Shown here one piece after another: positions 24,120 through 33,734 of a stretch of DNA of 64,000 bases (the first letter of the stretch is position 1; each line of letters opens with the position of its first letter). The position numbers were made by a program, and so were the translations under genes. Origin of the DNA: Termitomyces sp. T153. Taxonomy: Eukaryota > Basidiomycota > Agaricomycetes > Agaricales > Lyophyllaceae. The stretch covers positions 186,001 through 250,000 of the forward strand of contig JACKQL020000007.1 in NCBI GenBank assembly GCA_018296165.2, read 5' to 3'. The notes below the pieces were generated by a model. It worked only from the letters and a program-made list of their open reading frames with translations. It was not told the origin of the DNA and did no database searches.

Positions 24120-24493
24120 AATGATAATGCCAGTAGCCTTGTAATCTCAGGTTGTTCAGCTGTCTGTATGCAGTTGTGTCATGGTGACTGGAGAGGAGGG
24201 GGTTGCAATGGTCCCCTCTGTAATGCCAAGTGAGGTCTGGGGTGGTGAGGTGGCCTGTGTGCTAGTGTTTGCTGTAAACAGAGAAGTCCTAGTGATGACA
24301 TCCTAGACTTGACAGCCCAGACTTTCTCTTGCCTCAGCTTTGCAGTTATCCTGATTTTCCATATTTGAAAAGTTTTCAGGTCTGCTTAAGACAGAGCAGG
24401 TGGTCACCTCCAAGCCTGTCATTTCATCATGCAGAAGGTAGATGCAAGAGGGTAGTTCTGAGGTGATTGGGTGACTTCAGGAAGTTCAGAAGC

Positions 24494-24863
24494 TGTCAGG
24501 GGACTTCCATTTCCAACCTCCATGACTGGTTCTAGCACCTCTGTAGCTTGTTTGACGTCTCTGGGGCTCTTTCCAGAACCCCAGAAATCTCTGGAGAACT
24601 CTGGAGTTCTCCATATTACCTCAGCAACCATTGCCCTAGGGTTAGGAGTAGCTCCGGTCACCTGTACAGTAGTTCCCATGCCTCCACTGCCTGCTGATGC
24701 ACCGTGCCAAGCAGCGGGGATCCTTAGACTTGTTCTCTTTGGATTTCCCTCTGTTAGGTGATTAGTTACTGATTTGTATCATTGTCTACTCTGCTAATAT
24801 ACTTTAGATTCCCCTCTGCTAGCTGCATGACTCCAATCCATCATTCTTGAGGTTGCTCTTACA
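24494..24863 (+). repeat. Family B 5' LTR
   Basis: Starts TGTCAGGGGACTTCC and ends GGTTGCTCTTACA. Contains AGACTTGTTCT at 24726-24736, complementary to the primer-binding site just downstream. No clear TATA box is visible about 30 bp upstream of that motif. Confidence 0.93.
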
Positions 24864-24865
24864 GC

Positions 24866-24876
24866 AGAACAAGTCT
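24866..24876 (+). promoter_or_regulatory. Self-complementary primer-binding site of family B
   Basis: AGAACAAGTCT lies two bases after the 5' LTR and is the exact reverse complement of AGACTTGTTCT within the LTR (24726-24736). No match to a tRNA 3' end was evident by eye. The 11-nt length and position equal those of Tf1-type self-priming elements. Confidence 0.7.
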
Positions 24877-24957
24877 CCTAAAACTGGCCCAAAAGCCCCA
24901 CATAGCTGCAAGGAACCTCTGAGCCACTATCTGTCACTTCTTTGCCAGGATTAAGCA

Positions 24958-27031
24958 TTGCAGAGTTACATGTCTCAGCTTGCCAACCAAGACACACCCT
25001 TGGAGGCCCCAGCCCCACAGGATGAAGCCTGGACTTGCCTGCTCCACCTAGAAACTCAGGTGCAATTAACACAATCATCTCTCATCCACTATACAACCAA
25101 ACTCTCTACCCTCTGTCAGACAATGGATCTTATCTCCCAGTCCCTCCAGGTGTTGCTAGAATGCCTAAGCCCTAACTCCACCCCTCCTGCAGCTGAGAAA
25201 CCAGCTCTGCCTGCCATGGCACCTGATCTGGCAGCTCCAGTGACCCCGCAGCTGCAGATCCCCTGCTCAGCACTGCCAGATGCTGATGTGCTCCTATGCC
25301 GCCTAATGCCATGCAGGACACCTAAAAAAAAGGGACCTAGCACTAATCACTAGATAGGGTAGCTGGCAGTAGGAGGTTAGTAGTAAAGGGGCAAGTTAGT
25401 AACTGTCCCAGAAAACAAGAGCAATAGTTGGGTTGTAAGGTGAAGTTGAAAGGATTGGTAAACTGGTTGCCAGCTGCAGTTGCTAATGTTGCTAAGTCGA
25501 AGTAATGCAAAAGGGCACCTGCAGTTGGTACCCCACTAAGTTGAGGTTGAAGTCAATAATACTTGTTGTGAAGTCAAAGTCAACGGCAAGGAAGGAATAA
25601 AGTGATGAGAGATACAGAGTGAAATCCCCAGCTGGTAAGCTTAGACCATACAGCTCGAGGGAGGGTTTATCCAAGTTGATTCTCTTTCTTTCTAGTGTCC
25701 ATGTACAGGCAGTATTTATATGGTTCCAAAGTATAATATGGGAAAGTAAGCAAATAGTCACCACTAGTGATGGTGTCTGTCAACATGTTTATGGTCCATA
25801 CAAGGCGTCAGTCTGTAGCTAAGTAAAAAAAACCATAAGTGAAGTCTCTGACATGTAGACGCTGTTCAAGTATGTTGGTCAGCTCAACAAAAGGGAATGA
25901 TAGCAAAAAGGTACATGTCCATCAATATATCCATATATAGGGAGACAATGTTGTTTTGTCACCAGAGTCACTAGGAAGGGTCTAGGCCTTGCTGATTGAA
26001 GCCCAAGTTCCAGGCTCCACATGCTGAGTGTCATGACTTGTGCCAAAATTAAAATAGTCAGCTGCTGCTAAGTCTGAAATGCCAAAAATGATGCTCAGCA
26101 ACAACTGGGACTCATCAATGCATATGACAGTGCTTGCTCCAGTGGGGAGCAATTCCTACAGTCCTGCCTCACCTACATCCACTTCAGTAGGGACACTTTT
26201 GACTCTGATGCATTAAAAATAGCCTGGGTGCTGTTATACATAAAGACTAGATGTGCCTCCACCTACGCACTGCAAGTTTTCTGCCATCCTGGAGGTGTGG
26301 GAAGCTTCCTGGACTGGGCCATCTTCAAGAAGGACTTTTGCACAGAGTTTTTTCCATTGGACCCTGCCAAGATGGCGGCACTGATGCTGCATGACAGGGA
26401 GCAGTATGGACAAGGGAAGTGTACATTGGATGAGTACATCGACTCGTTCTGAGCCCTGGTCAAACAGGCTGCCTACCCTGATGGTCTCTAGCTGTGCCTC
26501 ACCTTTTGGGATGGCTTGCACCCCACCTTGGTGGAACGCATTGACAATCTGGCAGAGGGTTGCCCCAATGATGAAAAGATTGTGTCATGGTATGAGGTGG
26601 CCTGGGACCAATGGCAGCTCATGGAGATATGGAGGGAGCTCCACTGCCCCCATTTCACAATGTGCTCCATTCCAGTCAGCAACTTCCGCCACCCCGTGCC
26701 TACTCACCCAGTGCCGGCCCTTGCTCCAGCTGCCCCTGCCACTTGTCCCCTACTCCCAGGGATTCCCATGGATGTGGACATGGCCTGACAACTCTGCATG
26801 GCCCTGCTGTTATGCCAGAGATGCAAGAAGCCTGGGCACTTTGCATGGCACTGTCCCTTGGGCCTGGAGGTCCACTACCTTTCCACTGCAGAGCAGGAGA
26901 AACTTCTCCTGCAGCTCCTGGCTGCAAAAGATGCTGCCGGAGCTCCATTGCTGGACAAGCCCTTGTTGGAGTTGGCCCAGGAGGAAGCCAAGGTGAGCAC
27001 CTCACCTCCAGAGCTAGAGGAGAATCTTTAG
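24958..27031 (+). pseudogene. Family B gag with CCHC knuckle (split by a DNA element)
   Basis: The N-terminal frame begins near 24958 (MQSYMSQLANQDTPLEAPAP) and contains a helical segment LSTLCQTMDLISQSLQVLL. It is interrupted at 25284-26117 by a DNA element. The capsid part resumes with LQSCLTYIHFSRDTFDSDAL, GGVGSFLDWAIFKKDFC, TLDEYIDSF, a stop, then FWDGLHPTLVERIDNLAEG. The zinc knuckle is at about 26810-26850: CQRCKKPGHFAWHC, a perfect CX2CX4HX4C. The C-terminal tail ends at 27031. Two to three stops (26451, 26490, 26787) make it non-functional. Confidence 0.85.
25284..26117 (+). mobile_element. DNA element copy C (834 bp) inside family B gag
   Basis: Starts TGATGTGCTCCTATGC and ends TGGGACTCATCA, flanked by a perfect 4-bp duplication atgc (25280-25283 and 26118-26121). 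The empty site can be read in the sister element near 20360-20372 on the minus strand (CTAGATGCATACAATGG), which confirms the boundaries. It is shorter and more diverged than copies 0, A and B, with a deletion in the middle. Confidence 0.9.
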
Positions 27032-27224
27032 TCAAGCAACAGATGAGGTGTATGCCTCCACCACTAGGTGCTAACAGGTTCTCTTGTCTGTCAATAGAAA
27101 ATGAAACTGCCTTTTCCAATGCCCTTCATTCTGAGACAGAAGAACCTCAAAGCCCTCTTCCAGATATACAAATACTAACTCCAGAGCCCCCACTAAGCTC
27201 TCCCACACCTCCAAAGGTCTGACA

Positions 27225-27522
27225 GTGCAGCCCTGCTTGAGTGCACCAAATGCCCTGACAGTACATGATGGCCTCTGGCTTGTCTGCCCATTTCTTGTGC
27301 CTCAATGTGGCAATCAAGACAACAGACACCCAGCAAAACCATGGAGTCACAGCTCTCCTGGACAGCAGAGCAATGGGACTTTTCCTGGACTCAGAGTTTA
27401 TCAAATGCCATGGCCTGACTATGCAGCCCCTTCTCAAGCCCATTTCTGTCTACAACATCAATGGAATGCCCAATGAAGCTGGCACAATTAGCTCCATGGT
27501 CAACCTGGTTTTCTACTATTGA
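27225..27522 (+). pseudogene. Family B aspartic protease
   Basis: The frame 27265-27522 contains TALLDSRAMGLFLDSEFIK where active retropepsins of this group read ALLDSGATGLFLD. The Gly and Thr after the catalytic Asp-Ser are lost; both codon changes fit decay of CpG (AGC-GGA and ACG). The downstream half, IFGFTWLQEHNSKVDW (27570-27625), matches the family LG-x-x-W-L ... N-P-x-I-D-W block. A stop at 27520 separates the halves. Confidence 0.82.
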
Positions 27523-28062
27523 AACTATATAGAGTGCACTGTATTTGCTGTTACCAGCTTGGGAAGGCAAGACATGATCTTTGGGTTCACATGGCTCCAA
27601 GAGCATAACTCCAAGGTTGATTGGACCAAAGGAGAGGCAATCATGAGTAGATGCCCCAGAAAGTGCTCCACCTGCACTGTGGAGGCCAGAGTGGAGCATT
27701 GTACTCAAGTCCAAGAGCATGCAGCCATCTGAGCATGTCATGCTGGCCCTCTCTCCTTCACTGATCTAGACCTCCTGGACCCCCCGCCTGTGGCATTCCC
27801 TCATAGGGAGGCCCTCTATGAGGACAACTGGAGCAGTGGTGGAACTCCAGAGGAGGAGCATGGAGGGGAGTTTGGTGGTATATGCAAACTCGAGCTCCCG
27901 GATGAAGCAATAGAGGCGGGGGATCGAATTTATATTACTACTGTCCACCCATTGCCCTCCATCATAGAGATCAGGGCTAGCCAGACTACATCTCAGTAGC
28001 TGGCCCAGGCCTTTGCTGCCAATGCCACACCTTGAGAGTTCTGGGATGTAGTACCCCTCTAC

Positions 28063-29106
28063 TTGCATGCATTTGAGGATGTGTTCTCCAATGCCTCCTT
28101 TGACTTGCTTCTAGAGCACAAGAGGTGGGACCATGCCATTGAACTGCTGCCCAACTCAGCACCCTCCAGCTATAAGGTCTACCCTCTTGCGCCCAGAGAG
28201 CAGGACAAGCTTGATGCCTTCCTCCAGGAGATCTTGGACTCTGATCATATCTGTCCATCCAAATCCCCAATGGCTTTTCCATTCTTCTTCATCAAAAAGA
28301 AGGACAGCTCCCTCCAACTGGTACAGGACTATCAGGTACTCAACACCATGATGGTGAAGAATTGCTACCCTCTCCCCCTCATCTCTGAGCTCATCAACAA
28401 TCTCTGGGGCATGCAATACTTCACTAAACTGGATGTCCAGTGGGGTTACAACAATGTGCACATTCAGGAGGGAGATGAGTGGAAGGTGGCCTTCCAGACC
28501 AACCAGGGATTGTTTGAGCCACTTGTTATATTCTTTGGTCTCACCAGCAGCCCAGCCACCTTCCAGACCATGATGAATGACATCTTCCAGGACCTCAGTG
28601 CAGAGGGTGTAGTGTGTGTGTACCTTGACAACATCCTCATCTACACTAAAATGCTGGAGGAGCACCATTGGATTACTCATCTCATTCTGGAATGCCTCTG
28701 CCAGCACCAGCTCTACCTCAAGCTGGAGAAGTGTGAGTTCAAACAAACCCAGATTGAGTACCTTGGCATGATCATCTCCCACAGAACTGCGGAGATGGAC
28801 CCAGTGAAGGTAGCAGGTGTGGTGGAGTGGCTGGAGCCCCAGAACAAGAGGGAGGTACAGGCATTCCTTGATTTTGCAAACTTCTACTGGAGATTCATCC
28901 AGGACTTCTTGCATCATGCCTGCCTGCTGTTCAACCTCACAGGAAAAGATGTTACATGGAGCTGGGAGCCTCTGGAGCAGATGGCCTTTGACACTCTCAA
29001 GCGTGTTGTGACCTCTAGACCTGTTTTTCTCTTCCCAGATGACAACTCTCCCTTCTGCATAGAGGCCAACAGCTCCAACTTTGCCACTGGGGTGGTGCTT
29101 TCATAG
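28063..29106 (+). pseudogene. Family B reverse transcriptase with YLDN, plus RNase H start
   Basis: A long clean frame (347 residues) covers the RT: NSAPSSYKVYPLAPREQDKL, PFFFIKKKDSSLQLVQDYQV, YPLPLISELINNLWGMQYFT, LDVQWGYNNVHIQEGDEWK, GLTSSPATFQTMMNDIFQDL. The catalytic site at 28621-28632 is YLDN, and then come KCEFKQTQIEYLGMIIS and FLDFANFYWRFI. The next block, WEPLEQMAFDTLKRVVTSRP, starts RNase H (FCIEANSSNFATGVVLS). It ends in a TAG at 29104 where the family has Gln. The Asn at the second catalytic position predicts loss of polymerase activity. Confidence 0.92.
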
Positions 29107-29553
29107 CAATCTCCGGAGGATGGGAAGTGGCACCCAGTGGCCTTTTACTCCAAAAGCCTGAATGCAGTGGAGCAGAACTATGAGATCCACAATAAGGAGA
29201 TGTTGGCCATCATCTGGTCATTTGAAGAGTGGCAGCACTTCTTGGAAGGTGCACAGCACAAGTTTGAGGTCTGGATGGATCACAAGAACCTTGAATACTT
29301 CTGGACAGCCAAGAAGCTCAATTGCTGGCAGGCCCAATGGTCCCTCTACCTTGCCAACTTTAACTTCTCCTTGCACCACAAGCCTGGCCAGAGCATGGAG
29401 AAACCAGATGCCCTGTCTCAGAGGGCAGACCATGGAACAGGGGAAGGGGATAACAGTGACATTGTGCTTCTCTGCCCCAAATTGTTTGTGATCCAAGCCA
29501 TAAAAGGCCTAGTTGTCAACAGAGCAGAGGCGGACATTCTCTGGGACATTTGA
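29107..29553 (+). pseudogene. Family B RNase H
   Basis: The frame contains WHPVAFYSKSLNAVEQNYEI, HNKEMLAIIWSFEEWQHFLE, FEVWMDHKNLEYFWTAKKLN, WSLYLANFNFSLHHKPGQSM and PDALSQRADH. This is the standard gypsy RNase H with the Glu of the first block, Asp of DHKNLEYF and Asp of KPDALSR. It ends at a TGA at 29551. Confidence 0.9.
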
Positions 29554-29639
29554 CAGGGTAATAGGGATGGTTGACAGGAGGAGCTTGTGGCACAGGCTGC
29601 TTAGACGCTGAAGTCAGGGCATGCTACTGGTGTTAAGGC

Positions 29640-31080
29640 AGTCCACACTGATGAATGGGCCCTCTGAGACAGAATCCTGACCTTCTGAGACCATATCTAT
29701 GTCTCCAACATCCCAGAGCTGTATTGGAGGATTGTGGAGCAACACCATGACTCCCACATTGTGGGGCACCTCAGGCAGTAGAAGACACTGAAGTTAGTAT
29801 CATGGAACTACTAGTGGCCCCAGATGTCCCGGTACATTGGGTCCTACACTAGTACCTGCAATCTCTGCCTCTGGACCAAGCCCCAACACTGACTTTCCTA
29901 TGAACAGTTATACCTGCTACCAGGGCCTGTAGAATGATGGAGCATAGCATCTGTGGACTTCATTGTAGAGCTCCCCAATGCCCATGGTTACAATGCAATC
30001 ATGGTGGTGGTGGATCTATATAGCAAGAAAGTGCACTTCATTCCAACCCACACTACCTGCTCCACCATGGGTGCCACAAACCTGTACTGAAGGAACATCT
30101 GGAAGCTCCACAGCCTCTCCAATGCCTATGTCTCAGATTGGGGACTGCAATTCATGGCGGAGTTCACCTGCAAGCTCTACTGACTGCTCAGAGTAAAGCT
30201 CCACACCACCACTGCCTACCATCCACAGTCCAATGGCCAAATGGAGCATGTAAACTAGGAGTTGGAACAGTATCTCCATCTCTTCTGCAATGAGTGCCAA
30301 GATGACTGGGATGAACTCCTCCCCAATGCCAAATTCCAGTACAACAACTATGTTCATGCATCTACCCAATTTTCCCCATTCTTCCTCAACACTGGACAGC
30401 ACCTGCACATGGGTTTTGAACCCCAGGCCCAACCCTCAGGGAATGAGGCAGTAAACAAATTTGTGGACCAGATGAAGAGGTCACAAGAAGAGGCTCAGGC
30501 TGCACTGGCAAAGGCAAAAGATGACATGGCACAATACTACAACTGTGGGAGGACCCCAGAGTGCAGATATCAGCCTGGGGATTGAGTCTACCTGGATGCC
30601 TCTGACATTATGACCATCCACCCCTCAAAGAAGCTGTCACACCGCCAGTTAGGGCCATTCACAGTGGAACAACAGGTAGGACCCTTGGCCTATTGACTCT
30701 GACTCCCCATAGGGATGTGCCAGCTTCATCCAGTGTTCAATATGGTCAAACTTACCCTGGCTCCTAAAGATCCTATCCCAGGGCAACGTCCACCACCTCT
30801 GCTGCCCCCAGTGGTGGTCAACAACAATAAAGAGTATGAAGTGGAAGAAATCCTGGACAGCTGTTTATTCCAGAGACAACTACAGTACAAGGTGAAGTGG
30901 AAAGGCTATGGAATTGAGGATATCTCCTGGGAGCCATGGGAGAATGTACATGCCCCCAGACTTGTTAAGGAGTTCCACTGGAGACATCCAGATGCACCAT
31001 GTGCCATACAAGGAATCTACCCTATCTTGCCAGTGGACTAGGCAATCAGGGACTTCTTCTACCCCACACATTGAGATGCC
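29640..31080 (+). pseudogene. Family B integrase with C-terminal chromodomain
   Basis: The zinc-binding region reads RIVEQHHDSHIVGHLRQ and SYTSTCNLCLW. The core has SVDFIVELPNAHGYNAIMVV and VVDLYSKKVHFIPTHT (first Asp), NAYVSDWGLQFMAEF (second Asp) and TAYHPQSNGQMEHVN followed by a stop and ELEQYLHLF (Glu). A frame at 30262-30585 covers the rest. The chromodomain at about 30832-30996 is intact: YEVEEILDSCLFQRQLQYKV, KWKGYGIEDISWEPWENVHA, with aromatic Tyr, Trp and Trp in the cage positions. It would target integration to methylated-histone chromatin. At least six stops break the integrase. Confidence 0.92.
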
Positions 31081-31087
31081 ACAGGCT

Positions 31088-31100
31088 AGAGGGGGGGTGA
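31088..31100 (+). promoter_or_regulatory. Polypurine tract of family B
   Basis: AGAGGGGGGGTGA directly before the 3' LTR start TGTCAGG is the expected plus-strand primer. The same tract precedes the LTR at 5439. Confidence 0.8.
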
Positions 31101-31470
31101 TGTCAGGGGACTTCCATTTCCAACCTCCATGACTAGTTCCAGCACCTCCATGGCTTGTTCAATGTCTCTGGGGCTCTTTCCAGAACCCCAGAGATCTCTG
31201 GAGAACTCTGGAGTTCTCTGTATTACCTCAGCAACCATTGCCCTAGGGTTAGGAGTAGCTCTGGTCACCTGTACAATAGTTCCCATGCCTCTGCCACCTG
31301 CTGATGTGCTGTGCCAAGCAGTGGGGATCCTTAGACTTGTTCTCTTCAGATTCCCCTCTGCTAGGTGATTAGTTACTGATTTGTATCATTGTCTACTCCA
31401 CTAATATACTTTGGATTCCCCTCTGCTAGCTGTGTGACTCCAATCCGTCATTCCAGAGGTTGCCCTTACA
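31101..31470 (+). repeat. Family B 3' LTR
   Basis: 370 bp, TGTCAGGGGACTTCC to GGTTGCCCTTACA, matching the 5' LTR at 24494-24863 with scattered transitions, then duplication gaagc. Confidence 0.93.
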
Positions 31471-31553
31471 GAAGCCAGTCATGCACAGTAGTGAGCATTA
31501 GCTCTTTGAGTTCATCTAATTCCTGATTGGTGTTAGGCAATGGGACCCATAAC

Positions 31554-31859
31554 TTTCAAGAATAGTGATCTGGAGCATAGTGTAGTGGGAAGCTAGAATA
31601 TCATACACATGTATCAGTATCACTCTGTGGAGAATAGAGCAAAGTATATTAAATATTCAGAATAGGATACACATGTCTAGAGTAAATGTAGTAAATACTA
31701 GTCATAAACATTGCAACAGGAGAGTAGCATACCTCAGTGTCACTCCATGGAGAATGGAGTGAACTGAGGTATGATTAACAAAGAAAACATATTTAAAGGT
31801 GGTGCAGCCAACCACATGTGATGAACACATTGTGCAAGCACAGAGACTACTCTTTGACA
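31554..31859 (-). repeat. Copia 5' LTR
   Basis: 306 bp, matching 13091-13396. Followed on the minus strand by the leader (GTTATGGGTCCCATTGCC), which is where a primer-binding site should be; I could not match it to a tRNA by eye. Confidence 0.85.
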
Positions 31860-31864
31860 AAGTC

Positions 31865-32887
31865 CTAATGCAACACAAAAATGCTATTGACTCTGTGGAT
31901 TGAGGGTTCAGAAACATTCTGGAAAAGGATGTTCCTTTGGTAGAGTGACTGCAGTATTTGGAGGAGATTTTCAGCCAACTCTTCCAGTGATCCAATGAGG
32001 ACTCAGGTAATAAATGATTGCTGCTTCACTCAAAAGAGGAAGACTTTGGGATCAGATTCAAGCCTACTACTTGCTTCAAAACATGAGATTGGATCAGACT
32101 CCTGATAACCTTGCTCATGCAGCTTGGTTATTGGATGTTGGTGCTGGAAAAAATCTTGGGCCTGGAGAAACAGTACAACTTCCAGAAACTATGATCTGTG
32201 ATGACAATTCTGTCACTAGATTGATCTCTTTCATTTATCCTCATATTATTAGCATCAAGATAATCAATATTACCATAGCATTTTCTCTGGTAACAACTCT
32301 GATATAGAAGCCATCAACTCAGAAGTTCTGCAGAGATATCAAGGAAAAGAGAGGGTCATGCAGAGTGCAGACTCTGTCATAATCTAATGATGGAACTGCT
32401 AATGGCCTGGCATTGTATCCAATAGAATATTTCAACTCTTTGAGAGCCAGTGTTTGCCTTTGGCCAGATGGAATCTGGATACAACTAAAGGACTTGACAA
32501 TATAACAAGAATGATTGTCACCCACATCAGCACCAGAGTTCTCAGATGTCAAATTACCAGTGAAGATGCTAAGTTTGCAAGATCAATTGATTTGATTCTA
32601 AGGATTGACATGGATGTCTCTGAAGAGGATTTGCCAATTCTATTGTGCAGGAGACAATTTCCTGTTTGCTTGGCCTTTGCTATGACAATTAACAAGTCTC
32701 AAGATCAATCAGTCAAGCATGTTGAATTGGACCTTTGATTAGGAGTTTTTGCACATGGCCAACTTTATGTTGCACTTTCTTGGTGCACATTAACAGATCA
32801 TATCAAAGTCATTTTAGACTCAGAAAACACATCAAGAAAGACTGCAAATATTGTCTATCAAGAAATCCTGAATGGTTTACAAATGTA
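31865..32887 (+). pseudogene. Helitron helicase-like protein, second half
   Basis: This continues the split gene at 11850-13090. The junction TSGIK...VLMQHKNAIDSV restores the Walker B neighbourhood of a PIF1-type Helitron helicase. Then come ILEKDVPL and, after a one-base shift, VTAVFGGDFQPTLPV (family FGGDFQQTLPV). Next are LKRGRLWDQIQAYYLLQNMR, ISTRVLRCQITSEDAKFARS, LILRIDMDVSEEDLPILLCR and RQFPVCLAFAMTINKSQDQS, the superfamily I helicase motif region. The C-terminus reads GVFAHGQLYVALSWCT and IVYQEILNGLQM, ending at 32887. Several stops interrupt it. Confidence 0.87.
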
Positions 32888-33104
32888 AGTGACTTTTGAT
32901 GGATTCAAACAACAAATTGCTAACTTTTATGAACTTCAGCACCTAATGTACTTGGTTAATACTAACTTTTATAATTTTCAGCATCTCTAATATATACCAG
33001 TGGACATTGTAGTATTTTGTTGATAAGATAATATAGATACATGATTGGTTTATACATAAAATTTCAGGATTGAATAACAAGAGAAAAGCAATACTAGTGA
33101 ACCA

Positions 33105-33442
33105 AATACAAAGACCTAAACAAATGAAGTGAGGTTGAGTCTGGATCTTAACATTGAGCTACCAAAATACAAAGACCTAACCAAACAAAGTGAGGTTGAG
33201 TCTGGATCTTAGCATTGAATTCACAAATACAAAGTGAGGTTGGGTGTGGATGGATCTTAGCATTAAATCAACAATTACAAAGACCTAACGAAATGAAGGT
33301 GAGGGTTGGGTCTGGATCTTAGCATTAAATCATCAAAAACAAAGACCTAATCAAATGAAGTGAAGTTGGGTCTGGATCTCAATGTTGAATTAGAATATCA
33401 AGGACCTAAATGGATGAAGTGAGGTTGGGTCTGGGACTTAGT
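33105..33442 (+). repeat. Minisatellite: about six units of 55-65 bp
   Basis: Units share the words ACAAAGACCTAA, TGAAGTGAGGTTG, GTCTGGATCTTAGCATT. One unit lacks the first part. The array lies about 220 bp after the Helitron helicase stop, where Helitrons often carry subterminal repeats, and marks the change from decayed repeats to the gene island. I could not identify a CTRR end with hairpin. Confidence 0.85.
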
Positions 33443-33734
33443 AGCCAAAGGCACGGACCGTAGCTCGTATATAAGAGATGCAGAACGTAGTCTGAAACAA
33501 AAAGGCCTTGCTGACGGTCAGGCACTGTGACGATTTGTGACCTGCCAACTAGGTGGTCAAAGCTTAGCTTTTCGTAGCTTTTGACTCTTTAGTCAACGAC
33601 TAGAGTCAAATTCAGACTTCCTCCTCAAATCTCTCTTCCGGGTCTTCAAGTCGTGCCAATGCCATCATAACGTCGCTCACAGCAACCGAACGTCTCATTG
33701 CTTTCTTTGGTCATAATCTATATCTCTCAATACA

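Larger units (their letters stand above)
24494..31470 (+). mobile_element. Family B gypsy chromovirus, plus strand, both LTRs and target duplication
   Basis: 370-bp LTRs at 24494-24863 and 31101-31470 are flanked by a perfect duplication gaagc (24489-24493 and 31471-31475). Order: gag with CCHC knuckle, protease, RT, RNase H, integrase, chromodomain, polypurine tract (31088-31100), LTR. Without the DNA element inserted at 25284-26117 it is about 6.1 kb. It sits in the 5' leader of the copia element. Pol is broken by scattered stops, mostly TGG-to-TGA/TAG and CAG-to-TAG type. Confidence 0.95.
13091..31859 (-). mobile_element. Ty1/copia element with nested insertions, 5-bp target duplication
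   Basis: Near-identical 306-bp LTRs at 13091-13396 and 31554-31859 bound the element. The flanking 5-bp duplication is aagtc (13086-13090 and 31860-31864). Removing three later insertions (14363-15229, 15518-21146, 24494-31470 with their duplications) leaves about 5.3 kb, a normal copia size. Gene order on the minus strand is gag (24119-23433), GAG-pre-integrase (23196-22951), integrase (about 22900-22470), RT (21409-21203 continuing at 15512-15235) and RNase H (14357-13600). That order, with integrase before RT, defines copia. It disrupts the Helitron gene. All frames carry stops. Confidence 0.92.

Noticed and set aside
24866..24876. tRNA primer-binding site
   Set aside because: No tRNA 3'-end match recognised by eye, whereas an exact complement exists in the element's own LTR.
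28156..28917. 253-residue open frame antisense to the family B RT (also 18145-18594)
   Set aside because: It is the mirror of a conserved RT frame with no domain of its own. Long antisense frames are expected opposite low-CpG coding sequence.
13091..31859. Two separate copia LTR relics rather than one element
   Set aside because: The shared aagtc duplication, the continuous Helitron gene across the gap, and copia gene order between the LTRs show a single element.
33105..33442. CRISPR-like array
   Set aside because: Units are contiguous minisatellite repeats without unique spacers, in a eukaryotic context.
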